Source of the DNA: Chloroflexota bacterium
GTDB lineage: Bacteria; Chloroflexota; Anaerolineae; Fen-1058
Length of the DNA stretch: 11,257 bases
Direction of reading: 5' to 3'
Assembly: GCA_016219235.1 (NCBI GenBank)
Contig: JACRBO010000614.1
Coordinates: 1-11,257, forward strand
Shown: piece after piece, positions 1-7,458 of the stretch
How the letters are laid out: every line of letters starts with the position of its first letter
How positions within the stretch are numbered: position 1 is the stretch's first letter
Translations under genes and position numbers: made by a program
Notes under the pieces: generated by a model
Database searches by the model: none
Told to the model about the DNA's origin: nothing
The model's input: only the letters and a program-made list of their open reading frames with translations

Positions 1-738
1 CCGCTGGAGTACTACCATAGTCACTATGATGAAGTGATTGCTTCGGCGCAAACCGGCCAGGTGCATGCCGGTTATCGCTTCGTCATTGATAAGCTTCGAG
101 AGGTAACCCGGCGGTATTTGCAGTCCGATCAGCGGCGCGCGATCGACATCGGTTGCGGGCCGGGCTACATTCTGGCGCAAGTGGCACAATGGGGGTTTGA
201 CTGTTTAGGAATCGACTTTAACCCGGACGTCGTCCGCGTCGCCAATGAGCACTTTAAGATTCCGGCGAGAGTCGCGCGAGTTGAAGATTTATTGGCAATC
301 AATGCGCAGTATGAGCTGGCCTTGCTTATTCATGTGCTGGAGCATGTTGAAGATCCAGCTGGTTTGCTGAAAAATGTTCGTCAACTGCTGCGCCCGGCGG
401 GCGTCTTGTTCATCGATCTGCCCAACCGTAACCGCTTTGCGCTGCGACGTTCGCTGAGCAACGGCAATTTTCCCGCCGGGGACTATCCGCCGCATCACAT
501 CACGTTTTGGTCGACAACGGCCCTCGCGCAGGCGCTCAAACTGGCGGGCTATGAAGTGCTTCAATGCGCGGCCCGGCCGCTGGGCGGCGAAGGTCAGGTG
601 GCTGACTTCCTGAGACACCGATTGAAGTTACCAAATAATCGGTTGACGCTTGGGTTGTCCCAGGTCACAGTGACCCTCCTGCGTTTCTTGAAGTTGCAAG
701 GCGAAACCATCTATGCGGTTGCCCGTCGGATAGACTAA
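1..738 (+). CDS. SAM-dependent methyltransferase, 5' partial
   Basis: The reading frame is open from base 1, so the gene begins upstream. The GTG at 34 is only an internal codon: the preceding residues PLEYYHSHYDE read as a normal continuation of this family. The visible 245 residues form a class I Rossmann methyltransferase (Methyltransf_23-like). The SAM-binding glycine motif IDIGCGPG is at fragment residues 48-55, the acidic residue after strand 2 is in GIDFNPD, HVLEHVEDP is at 111-119, PAGVLFIDLPN at 132-142, and the conserved YPPHHITFWS block at 162-171. Relatives often carry an N-terminal zinc ribbon just before the EYY region, which would lie off the window. It probably methylates a sugar or lipid-linked glycan in the cytoplasm; the substrate cannot be told. 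It ends with TAA 4 nt before the next gene, so the two are probably co-transcribed. Confidence 0.9.
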   Translation, partial: PLEYYHSHYDEVIASAQTGQVHAGYRFVIDKLREVTRRYLQSDQRRAIDIGCGPGYILAQVAQWGFDCLGIDFNPDVVRVANEHFKIPARVARVEDLLAINAQYELALLIHVLEHVEDPAGLLKNVRQLLRPAGVLFIDLPNRNRFALRRSLSNGNFPAGDYPPHHITFWSTTALAQALKLAGYEVLQCAARPLGGEGQVADFLRHRLKLPNNRLTLGLSQVTVTLLRFLKLQGETIYAVARRID

Positions 739-742
739 GTCG

Positions 743-1738
743 ATGCCGCCCACGATTAGCATTGGAATTCCCACCTATAACCGCGCTGGTCTAGCGCAGC
801 AGGCTATTCAAAGCGTGTTGCAGCAGACTTATCAAGACTTTGAGATCATCGTAAGCGATGATTGTTCGACCGATGAGACGGCGCAAGTCATTCAAGACTT
901 TCACGATCCGCGCATTCGGTATCATCGCACGCTGACTAATTTGCGTCCGCCGCGCAACTGGAATGAGTGTGTGCGTTTAGCACGCGGTGAATTCTTTGCG
1001 CTGCTACCGGACGACGATGTCTATTGTCCGACTTTTCTGGAAGGGATGGTGGCTGCACTGGTCGCCAAGCCGGAGGTGGGTTTTGCGCAGTGCGGCTACT
1101 ACAGTGTCGATGAACACTTGCGATGTATCCAGACTCGTCTGTCGGCGACCACGCCGCTGACACTGAAGGCTGACAGCGCTGTAATCTGGCAGTTGCAGAA
1201 TTTAGCCTGTATTCCGGCGGCTATCCTCTTTCGGCGTGAGGCCATGTTGGATCTGAGGCTGTGGCGAGAACGAACCGGCTACTGGGATGACTGGGCCTTC
1301 ATCGTGCGATTAGCTTATCGGTCTGGGTTTAACTATGTGCCTCAGGCTTTGGCTTGCAATCGCGTGCATGCGCAAAATCTTAATCGCACGCTCCGTCACG
1401 AAGATCGAGATGCCATTCTTGATCTGCTCAATCAACAGGCCGATGTGTTTGGCGAGACGTTGCCGTTGACGACCGTGCTCGAATCTTTTCGTGCCCGATT
1501 GAATCGGGAGTTGAGCCAGCACTGCGTACTGCTGGCTTTGAGCGCGTTGCGGCGAGCCGATTGGTCGCGTGCCCGGTTCCACTTTCGGCGTGCGCACCAC
1601 TTGTATGCCTGGGCCGGTTTTGATCCCGGCTTTATCAAGCTGCGGCTAAATCTTCGATCTGAAGCCGTACGTGAAGCGCAGCTGCGTCAGGCCGCGCAAG
1701 CGCGCGAGCCAATTGTTAAACTGGATCGCCGCCCATGA
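743..1738 (+). CDS. GT2 family glycosyltransferase
   Basis: This is a 331-residue cytoplasmic GT-A fold enzyme that should transfer a sugar from a nucleotide-sugar donor to a growing glycan. The N-terminus ISIGIPTYNRAG (residues 5-16) is the classic GT2 first strand. The nucleotide-binding acidic pair is in SDDCSTDET (38-46), the metal-binding motif is PDDDV (89-93), and the likely catalytic-base region is WDDWAFIVRLA (181-191). The RVHAQNLNRT segment (207-216) is typical of the family. The last ~80 residues are Arg- and Ala-rich helices (for example SALRRADWSRARFHFRRA) resembling a TPR-like tail seen on some relatives. The ATG at 743 places the first beta-strand at the expected distance; only a weak ribosome site precedes it. 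Its last four bases, ATGA, overlap the flippase start, implying translational coupling. Donor and acceptor are unknown. Confidence 0.92.
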   Translation: MPPTISIGIPTYNRAGLAQQAIQSVLQQTYQDFEIIVSDDCSTDETAQVIQDFHDPRIRYHRTLTNLRPPRNWNECVRLARGEFFALLPDDDVYCPTFLEGMVAALVAKPEVGFAQCGYYSVDEHLRCIQTRLSATTPLTLKADSAVIWQLQNLACIPAAILFRREAMLDLRLWRERTGYWDDWAFIVRLAYRSGFNYVPQALACNRVHAQNLNRTLRHEDRDAILDLLNQQADVFGETLPLTTVLESFRARLNRELSQHCVLLALSALRRADWSRARFHFRRAHHLYAWAGFDPGFIKLRLNLRSEAVREAQLRQAAQAREPIVKLDRRP

Positions 1739-3180
1739 GCCTCGCCACCCGGTCGGTGCGCGGCGCAATGTTTCTCAGCGTCAGCACCATCAGCAATATC
1801 CTGATCGGCTTTGTGGGCGGCATCATGCTGGCCCGCCTGCTGGCCCCTAACGACTTTGGCACCTTCGGGCTGGCCACCACGCTCATCGCCTTTGTAGATA
1901 TTCGCAACAAACTTCAACTTGAGCAGAAATATCTGCGCGAGCAAGACACCTCGCCTGAGCACTTCAATACGTTCTTTACGTTGAATATGATCTTGGCGGG
2001 CATTTCTTTTCTGCTCCTGCTATTGCCCGCCATCGGCGCCGCACTCCTGGCGCGGGTTGATTTAGCGCTGTGCATCGTTTTCATCGGTCTGGTGAGCCTG
2101 CTTGATCCTGTCTCGGTGGCGATCCGGCTGTCGATTGAAAAAGAGGTGGCCTTCGGGCGGGTGGCGATCATTCAGAGCACCACCAGTCTGACACAGTTCG
2201 CGTCGACGCTTATTGCGGCTGTAGCGGGCCTGCAACTCTGGAGTTTGCCGTTGGGTTACGCCATAGGAACCGTTTTGAATTTTATTCTCTTTGCCCGGAT
2301 TGCGCCGCGGCGGCCAGCCCTACGGTTTAATCGCGGCTTAGCGCGCGAGTTTATGGCCTATGGCTTGAAGTACGGCGTCGTCTGGGCCGGTTCATCGGTT
2401 GTGTTGACACAGGCCGATAATCTGGCGGTCGGCCTGTTAGGCGGCACGGCCGCGCTGGGTTTCTATGATCGCGCTTATCGTACTTCGTTGTGGCCCACGT
2501 TGTTGATCTCGGCGGCACTGGGGCGCATCTCGCTGCCCACTTATTCCAAACTGCAAGATGATGTGCCGCGTCTGGGCAAGGCTTTCTCATTTGTGCTGTG
2601 GACGGTGTTGACCCTGACAACCCCGATTGCGCTGTTGTTTTTGGTGACGGCGCCAGAATTAGTGCCCGTTATCTATGGCGAAAAGTGGCTGCCCAGTGTG
2701 CCGATTCTGCAAGTGCTGGCCGCTTTTGCCATGTTCCGCCCCCTGTGGGACGATCTGACCTCGGTGTTAATTGCCACCAAGCGACCCGGCCAAATGGCGC
2801 GGTTGGCCTTCATTCAAGCGGTGGTAATGATCGTCTTGATTTTGCCGTTGACGTGGCTGTTGGGCGGGCTGGGTGCCGCGATCAGTGTGGGTCTGGCCTT
2901 CATGATTTCAGCGGGATTTCTGTTATACTTCGGGCGCGTTCACTTGAAAATCAATCTCATGGATGCGGCTGGCCGACCGCTAATCAATAACCTGCTGACC
3001 CTGCTGGGTTATTGGCTGCTGCGCGGACTCTTGCCCTTTGATACCTTGACGCCCTTGCTGCGCTTGATCGGCGAAGCGGGCCTGATGCTGGGGTTGTATG
3101 CAGTGATCGGCTTGATCTTCAGCGGACGCATCATCCGCCAGCGCTTGCAATACATCTATCAGCTGGCCCGGGGACAGTAA
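1735..3180 (+). CDS. Wzx/WzxC-like polysaccharide flippase (MOP superfamily)
   Basis: This 481-residue integral membrane protein is dominated by hydrophobic segments, at roughly residues 11-35, 40-57, 80-105, 108-130, 150-185, 215-235, 250-265, 285-312, 322-347, 357-375, 378-400, 414-434 and 442-463, as expected for a 12-14 helix MOP transporter. Family landmarks are the N-terminal VRGAMFLSVSTISN, the LGFYDRAYR loop (241-249) and VIYGEKWLPSVPIL (312-325), which match WzxC-type polysaccharide exporters (Polysacc_synt_3). Length is normal. Members of the family move undecaprenyl-linked oligosaccharides from the inner to the outer face of the cytoplasmic membrane. It starts at the ATG inside the ATGA overlap with the preceding GT2, and its TAA shares one base with the ATG of the next GT2. 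Being embedded among the transferases suggests it carries their product. Confidence 0.92.
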   Translation: MSLATRSVRGAMFLSVSTISNILIGFVGGIMLARLLAPNDFGTFGLATTLIAFVDIRNKLQLEQKYLREQDTSPEHFNTFFTLNMILAGISFLLLLLPAIGAALLARVDLALCIVFIGLVSLLDPVSVAIRLSIEKEVAFGRVAIIQSTTSLTQFASTLIAAVAGLQLWSLPLGYAIGTVLNFILFARIAPRRPALRFNRGLAREFMAYGLKYGVVWAGSSVVLTQADNLAVGLLGGTAALGFYDRAYRTSLWPTLLISAALGRISLPTYSKLQDDVPRLGKAFSFVLWTVLTLTTPIALLFLVTAPELVPVIYGEKWLPSVPILQVLAAFAMFRPLWDDLTSVLIATKRPGQMARLAFIQAVVMIVLILPLTWLLGGLGAAISVGLAFMISAGFLLYFGRVHLKINLMDAAGRPLINNLLTLLGYWLLRGLLPFDTLTPLLRLIGEAGLMLGLYAVIGLIFSGRIIRQRLQYIYQLARGQ

Positions 3181-4040
3181 TGCGCTTTTCCGTCGTCATC
3201 CCAACCTACAACCGCCAGACGACATTGCGGCAGACGTTGACGGCGTTGATCGCGCAGGATTATCCTGATTATGAGATCATCGTCGTCGATGACGGCTCGA
3301 CGGATGGCACGGCGGAAATGATCGACGCGGACTTTCCGGCGGTGCGCTACGTCCGACAGGCCAATCGCGGCCCGGCGGTCGCGCGCAACCGGGGCCTTGC
3401 CGCCGCCACCGGCGATGTTGTTGCTTTTACAGATGATGACTGTCTAGCGCCTGCTGACTGGTTAGCTCGTCTGGCCGAAGGCTATCGACAGTATCCTGAA
3501 GCGGTTGGCGGCGGAGGCAGCCTAATGGCGCCGCCCGAACTGTTAGTCACCAATATCTTTGCGCGGTATGAGCTTTACAATGGTCGTGTCATTTATCACT
3601 CGGGTGACCAGCCTTATCTAGGCGGATTTGAATGTCCGGCTGGCGGGACCGCGAATATGTCTTATCGACGTTCAGTGCTCTTAGAGGTCAATGGCTTTGA
3701 TGAAGGTTTCCCGGTAGCCGCCGGCGAAGATGCGGATCTGAAACTCCGGATCTGCAACCGGAACCATCGGTTGTTTTATGTGCCCGTGTGGGTCGCACAT
3801 TTGCAGGAATATAGTTGGCTGCGTTTTCGTCGACAGTGCTACGTGCGCGGTGTGGGTCGCAATTACTTCGAGCAGCGGCATGGCGCGGGCGCTCCCAGCC
3901 GACTCAAAGTTGCACTGCGAGCCGGGCGACGGTTGCTGACTTTCCCGCTCGATCTGATTCGAATGCCCGAGAAGCGACTGGCGTGGGTCAAACTGGCCGA
4001 GGGGCTGATCACCTGTCAGGGACAATGGATAGGCAAATGA
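3180..4040 (+). CDS. GT2 family glycosyltransferase
   Basis: This is a 286-residue GT-A glycosyltransferase, expected to be cytoplasmic or membrane-associated. FSVVIPTYNRQTTL (residues 3-16) and VVDDGSTDGT (35-44) form the nucleotide-binding half. TDDDC (84-88) is the DxD metal site, and GEDADLKLR (182-190) carries the presumed catalytic Glu-Asp and the conserved Arg. The segment CPAGGTANMSYRR (152-164) is the usual acceptor-loop signature of COG1216-like enzymes. The basic C-terminal region (residues 236-272) may contact the membrane or lipid carrier. The start is the ATG in a TAATG junction with the flippase; GGGGA at 3170-3174 is a plausible ribosome-binding site 5 nt upstream. The end overlaps the next methyltransferase by ATGA. 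The specific sugar transferred is not deducible. Confidence 0.93.
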   Translation: MRFSVVIPTYNRQTTLRQTLTALIAQDYPDYEIIVVDDGSTDGTAEMIDADFPAVRYVRQANRGPAVARNRGLAAATGDVVAFTDDDCLAPADWLARLAEGYRQYPEAVGGGGSLMAPPELLVTNIFARYELYNGRVIYHSGDQPYLGGFECPAGGTANMSYRRSVLLEVNGFDEGFPVAAGEDADLKLRICNRNHRLFYVPVWVAHLQEYSWLRFRRQCYVRGVGRNYFEQRHGAGAPSRLKVALRAGRRLLTFPLDLIRMPEKRLAWVKLAEGLITCQGQWIGK

Positions 4041-4684
4041 ATCGTTACGCTTCGCCAATTGATCTCAACAACTCCAATCAATCCTGGACGCGACTAATTG
4101 AATGGGCCGGAACTGGCAAACAGGTCCTAGATGTTGGTTGTGGCCGCGGCCAGATTGGCCGGATTCTGAACGCTCAATTTGGCTGCACGGTCACTGGCAT
4201 TGAAATCAACCCTGATTTTGCGCGTGAATGTGTCGGCTATCACAATATCATGCTTGGCAGTGCAGAAGATGCAACCCTGCTCAGCTCGATTACGGAGCGG
4301 TTTGATGTGATCATCTGTGGTGACGTATTGGAGCACTTGCGACAGCCGGAAATTCCGCTGCGTGCACTGCGCACATTATTAGCGCCTGGCGGGCGCTTGT
4401 TGATCTCTGTGCCAAATGTGGCACAGATTCGTATCCGGCTGATGCTCTTGCGTGGGCAGTGGACATATGCTTCAGAAGGCATCATGGACGCGACGCACCT
4501 GCGCTGGTTTACGCTGAAAACATTGCGCCAACTGGTGACGGCCTGCGGCTGGCACGAAGAAGCCCTTGACTTTACGCTCGGCCCCAATTTCGTGCGCTAT
4601 CTGACGCGGCTTCACCTGCGCAAAACTTGGTTGCCGCCCACTTTGCTGGCAGCACAGCTGTTGCTGAATCTGTCGGCCACGTAA
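4037..4684 (+). CDS. SAM-dependent methyltransferase
   Basis: This 215-residue class I methyltransferase has motif I VLDVGCGRG at residues 30-38, the acidic strand-2 end GIEINPD at 54-60, GDVLEHL at 95-101 and LAPGGRLLISVPN at 115-127. Residues MNRYASPIDLNNSNQSW resemble the YA.-VDLNN-N-S start of methyltransferases I recall from Chloroflexota polysaccharide loci. I chose the ATG at 4037 because it forms an ATGA overlap with the upstream GT2. An in-frame ATG at 4025 follows AGGG (4018-4021) by only 3 nt and would add four residues (MDRQ); it cannot be excluded. The open frame extends still further upstream, but that part is the shadow of the GT2. It probably O- or N-methylates a sugar in the glycan or its precursor. 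It is a different subfamily from the methyltransferase at the left edge, so the two may act at different positions. Confidence 0.9.
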   Translation: MNRYASPIDLNNSNQSWTRLIEWAGTGKQVLDVGCGRGQIGRILNAQFGCTVTGIEINPDFARECVGYHNIMLGSAEDATLLSSITERFDVIICGDVLEHLRQPEIPLRALRTLLAPGGRLLISVPNVAQIRIRLMLLRGQWTYASEGIMDATHLRWFTLKTLRQLVTACGWHEEALDFTLGPNFVRYLTRLHLRKTWLPPTLLAAQLLLNLSAT

Positions 4685-4721
4685 GCAACTCTCAATTGGC
4701 GTGTGACGCGAACCGAGACAC

Positions 4722-4726
4722 AGGGA
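4722..4726 (+). promoter_or_regulatory. Ribosome-binding site that supports the 4729 start
   Basis: AGGGA lies just upstream of the ATG at 4729. Spacing is short (2 nt), so this is weak support. Together with the way the protein aligns with its family, it favours 4729 over the in-frame TTG at 4627, which lies inside the preceding methyltransferase gene and would add 34 residues with no family resemblance. Confidence 0.45.
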
Positions 4727-4728
4727 TT

Positions 4729-5340
4729 ATGCTTCGAGCCAAACTGTTTGCCTTGTTGGAAATCATCGAAACGTGGTTGCTGGGCAACGGGTCTTTTCTG
4801 CGCCAGCGGTATTCACGCTATCCAATTGGTCATGGAACCTATGGCTGGCCGCGCGTGATTGATGCAGGTGAAGGCGCGACCGTGCGCATTGGGGCGTTTT
4901 GTTCCATTGCCAAAGGCGTCAAAATCATGCTGGGTGGTGAACATCATACCGAGTGGGTAACGACCTTTCCCTTTTCCGTGCTGTGGCCTGCCGCCCGGCA
5001 CATTGGCGGTCACCCCCAAACCAAAGGCGACGTGATCATCGGTAATGATGTCTGGCTCGGTGAAGATGCCCTGATCCTATCGGGCGTGCAGATTGGCCAT
5101 GGCGCCGTCGTCGCGGCACGGTCGGTCGTCACCAAAAACGTCGAACCTTACACGATCGTCGGGGGCAATCCGGCCCGCGTCATCCGCCGGCGTTTTTCGG
5201 ATGACGTCATCGCGCGGTTGTTGGCGTCCGCCTGGTGGGAGTGGCCTGCCGACGAGATCGAACGCGCGCTGCCGTTGCTGTTGTCGGCTGATATTAACGC
5301 TTTTTTGCGCTATTGTGATACTCGACCAAGCGTCCGATGA
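4729..5340 (+). CDS. CatB-related O-acetyltransferase (hexapeptide repeat, XAT family)
   Basis: This 203-residue protein belongs to the left-handed beta-helix acyltransferases of the xenobiotic/CatB/Vat type. Landmarks are ATVRIGAFCSIAKGVKIMLG (residues 50-69), the GGEHHTEWVTTFPF block (69-82) holding the presumed catalytic His (H72 or H73), and hexapeptide coils in VIIGNDVWLGEDALILSGV (102-120) and IGHGAVVAARSVV (122-134). The family closure VGGNPARVIRRRF is at 144-156. Such enzymes move an acetyl group from acetyl-CoA to a hydroxyl. The antibiotic-resistance members are a small subset, and in a glycan locus the substrate is most likely a sugar hydroxyl (inference). The gene lies 44 nt after the methyltransferase, the widest gap inside the operon. 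It overlaps the next glycosyltransferase by ATGA. Confidence 0.9.
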   Translation: MLRAKLFALLEIIETWLLGNGSFLRQRYSRYPIGHGTYGWPRVIDAGEGATVRIGAFCSIAKGVKIMLGGEHHTEWVTTFPFSVLWPAARHIGGHPQTKGDVIIGNDVWLGEDALILSGVQIGHGAVVAARSVVTKNVEPYTIVGGNPARVIRRRFSDDVIARLLASAWWEWPADEIERALPLLLSADINAFLRYCDTRPSVR

Positions 5341-6305
5341 TGTCCTCAATGGCAGCCCCGTTGGTCTCCATCGTCATTTTGAATTACAACACGCGCGATC
5401 TGCTCATCGCCTGTCTTGAATCAATTCAGACCTATGTCGCAGACTGTGAAATCATCGTGGTAGACAATGCGTCCACCGATCAGTCCGCACTGATTGTCCA
5501 GCAGAAATTTCCTGCCGTTGAATTGATCGTCAGCCCGGAGAACTGCGGTTTTGCGCGCGGCATGAATGTCGGCTTGCGCGCGGTAACTGCGCCCTGGATA
5601 CTGGCGCTGAACGCGGATACGACACTGCGTTTTGATACACTACCGCCATTGATGCAAGCCATGTCGCAATTGCCGGATGCCGGGATCGTCGGTCCGGTCC
5701 AATATCTGCCCGCCGTAGCCGATCGCCTCGGCCCCCAATTGGCGTCTGTCTTTCCCGATCCGACCCTGCTGCGCGAAGCGGGTCGTTTGTTGCTGTTCAG
5801 CGACAGCCTGCTGGCTCGGCTTAAGCGCGGCGCGTGGCGCAGCGAGCCACCCGGCCCGCCGCGTCGCGTGGCCTGGTTGATGGGGGCTGCCCTGTTATTC
5901 CGGCGCGAGTGTTTGACTGATCTCGAGGGTTTTGACGAAAACCAGTTCATGTACGGTGAGGATTGGGACATTTGTTACCGGGCACGCCGCGCCGGTTGGC
6001 AAGTGTATTTAGTGCCTGAAGCGAAAATTTTTCATCATGAAAACGCCGCCGGGAAAAAACACTTTGCCTCGAATCGCCTGGCAGCGGTGCTGCGGGCCAA
6101 TCTCTATTTTCATCAAAAACACTATGGTCAGGTAAGTCGGCGGATGTTAGCTGGCCTAAACTTGATCGGTGCGGGGTTACGGTTGATGTTGCTATTGCCG
6201 CGTCAGGCGATCGGCCGGTCGGCCCCGGCTTACGTGGCGCGTTGGCAGGCGCAACTTCAGGTGGCGCGCGTCGCCTGGCGCGGCCTGTTGCATTCCGCGA
6301 TGTGA
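5337..6305 (+). CDS. GT2 glycosyltransferase, WbbL/rhamnosyltransferase-like
   Basis: This 322-residue GT2 enzyme is of the WbbL-like type (COG1216, GT_2_like_c). VSIVILNYNTRDLL (residues 10-23) and VVDNASTDQS (41-50) form the nucleotide-binding site. NCGFARGMNVGL follows, and the metal-binding motif has the subfamily form LNADTTL instead of DDD. MYGEDWDICYRARRAGW carries the catalytic region, and FHHENA follows it. Many characterised relatives transfer rhamnose, but sequence alone does not fix the sugar here. Three in-frame ATGs (5337, 5340, 5349) are possible; 5337 gives the ATGA overlap with the acetyltransferase, and no clear ribosome-binding site separates them, so coupling is likely. 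A hydrophobic/basic C-terminal region (about residues 265-300) may associate with the membrane. Confidence 0.92.
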   Translation: MMSSMAAPLVSIVILNYNTRDLLIACLESIQTYVADCEIIVVDNASTDQSALIVQQKFPAVELIVSPENCGFARGMNVGLRAVTAPWILALNADTTLRFDTLPPLMQAMSQLPDAGIVGPVQYLPAVADRLGPQLASVFPDPTLLREAGRLLLFSDSLLARLKRGAWRSEPPGPPRRVAWLMGAALLFRRECLTDLEGFDENQFMYGEDWDICYRARRAGWQVYLVPEAKIFHHENAAGKKHFASNRLAAVLRANLYFHQKHYGQVSRRMLAGLNLIGAGLRLMLLLPRQAIGRSAPAYVARWQAQLQVARVAWRGLLHSAM

Positions 6306-6312
6306 GGCGAAC

Positions 6313-7458
6313 ATGTCGCGTGTCATGATAGTCGGCCAATCCTATGTCCTTGGCGAGGCGCGGAAAAAACTAACTTATTTAGCCGCACAGCCGGACGTAT
6401 CGATTGCGCTGGTTACGCCGACCGTGTGGGAGCATGGCGCCTTCGGCCGCTATGAATTCCAACCGGCTGAAGCAGATCGCGCGCTCCAGCTCTATGCCAT
6501 CCCCATTCGTAACAACGGGCGGGCTTTTGCTTTTTCCTATCAACTGAGAGCGCTTTGGCGGGCGGTGCGGCAGTTCAAGCCCGACATCTTGCAAGTTGAG
6601 CAAGAGCCGGGCAGCCTGGCATTATTTCAGTGCCTGGTGCTGGCGAGATTAGCCCAGCGCACCAGGCTGGTGGCGTTTACGTGGGAGAACCTGTATTATC
6701 GCCAGCCGGGCATTCGCCACTATTTTGAACGACTCGAATTGGCTCAGCTGGATTATCTCCTGGTAGGCAATACCGCCGGTCGAGATGTTTTTCAGCGCAA
6801 GGGTTATCGCGGGCCGATCGCGGTGGTGCCCAACGTGGGCGTCGATGCCGATCACTATTTGCCGCGCCCGGTTGATGCCTTACGTGACTCATTGGGCTTG
6901 TCGCAGAAATTTGTCGTTGGTTTTGCGGGCCGTTTAGTGCCTGAGAAAGGTTGCGATACGCTAATCGCGGCGTTAGCCGATCTGCCCGCCGATTGCCACG
7001 TCTTGCTGGTTGGCGGCGGCGAGCAGCGTGATAGTTTGAGCCAACAGGCCTGCGAACTGGGCTTGGCCGATCGGGTGACGTTTCAACCGACCGTCCCACA
7101 CAGCGAAGTCGCGACTTATCTCAATGCGATGGATTGTCTGGTCCTGCCGTCTCGAACCGTTCCAAACGGCTGGCGCGAGCAATTCGGGTTGGTGCTGGCG
7201 CAAGCCATGGCCTGTGGCGTGCCCGTCATCGGATCAGACTCCGGCGCGATTCCCGAAGTCATCGCCGATGCCGGTCTGATCTTTCCCGAAGGCGATGCCG
7301 CCGCTTTGCGTGAACGGCTCGTGCGATTGCATAATGATCCGGCTTTGCGGGCCGAACTCAGTGCCAAAGGCCGCGCGCGCGTGTTGGCGTATTACACGCA
7401 TCAACGCATCGCCGAACAAACGGCCGCGATCTATCGCGAACTATTAGGGCCATCATGA
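6313..7458 (+). CDS. GT4 family glycosyltransferase (GT-B fold)
   Basis: This 381-residue GT-B enzyme is expected to be retaining and cytoplasmic. The N-terminal acceptor domain spans about residues 1-170, and the C-terminal nucleotide-sugar domain starts around FVVGFAGRLVPEKG (200-213), followed by HVLLVGGGEQ. The family signature is REQFGLVLAQAMACGVPVIGS (split: REQFGLV at 288-294, LAQAMACG at 295-302). The EX7E motif is altered: Glu289 is present but the second Glu is Gln297. SGAIPEVIADAGLIFP follows normally, and the rest of the protein is intact, so it is probably active. A good ribosome site (GAGG at 6304-6307, overlapping the upstream stop) sits 5 nt before the ATG. It ends in an ATGA overlap with the next GT4. 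Donor and acceptor are unknown. Confidence 0.91.
   Translation: MSRVMIVGQSYVLGEARKKLTYLAAQPDVSIALVTPTVWEHGAFGRYEFQPAEADRALQLYAIPIRNNGRAFAFSYQLRALWRAVRQFKPDILQVEQEPGSLALFQCLVLARLAQRTRLVAFTWENLYYRQPGIRHYFERLELAQLDYLLVGNTAGRDVFQRKGYRGPIAVVPNVGVDADHYLPRPVDALRDSLGLSQKFVVGFAGRLVPEKGCDTLIAALADLPADCHVLLVGGGEQRDSLSQQACELGLADRVTFQPTVPHSEVATYLNAMDCLVLPSRTVPNGWREQFGLVLAQAMACGVPVIGSDSGAIPEVIADAGLIFPEGDAAALRERLVRLHNDPALRAELSAKGRARVLAYYTHQRIAEQTAAIYRELLGPS

Noticed and set aside
34..36. GTG as the true start of the first methyltransferase
   Set aside because: The frame is open to base 1 and the residues before it read as genuine family sequence, so the gene is truncated by the window.
2598..2990. 130-codon + strand frame inside the flippase
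   Set aside because: It is a +1/+2 shadow of a transmembrane region with no independent ribosome site; the flippase reading frame is continuous and well supported.
3815..4036. N-terminal extension of the second methyltransferase
   Set aside because: The frame is open upstream, but this part overlaps the catalytically complete GT2 and its translation shows no methyltransferase-like sequence. The family start matches the ATG at 4037 (or at most 4025).
4627..4728. Upstream TTG start for the acetyltransferase
   Set aside because: It would overlap the methyltransferase gene and add 34 residues with no family match. ATG 4729 fits better.
5480..5971. 163-codon open frame on the - strand
   Set aside because: It is antisense to the WbbL-like GT2 with a low-complexity basic translation and no start signals or family resemblance.
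7068..7083. GCCGATCGGGTGACG-like words shared by two GT4 genes and the last gene (near 7068, 10457 and 11238)
   Set aside because: In the two GT4 genes they encode the same conserved (L/V)ADRVT segment at equivalent positions, so shared ancestry and codon bias explain them. The third copy is probably coincidence in a GATC-rich genome.
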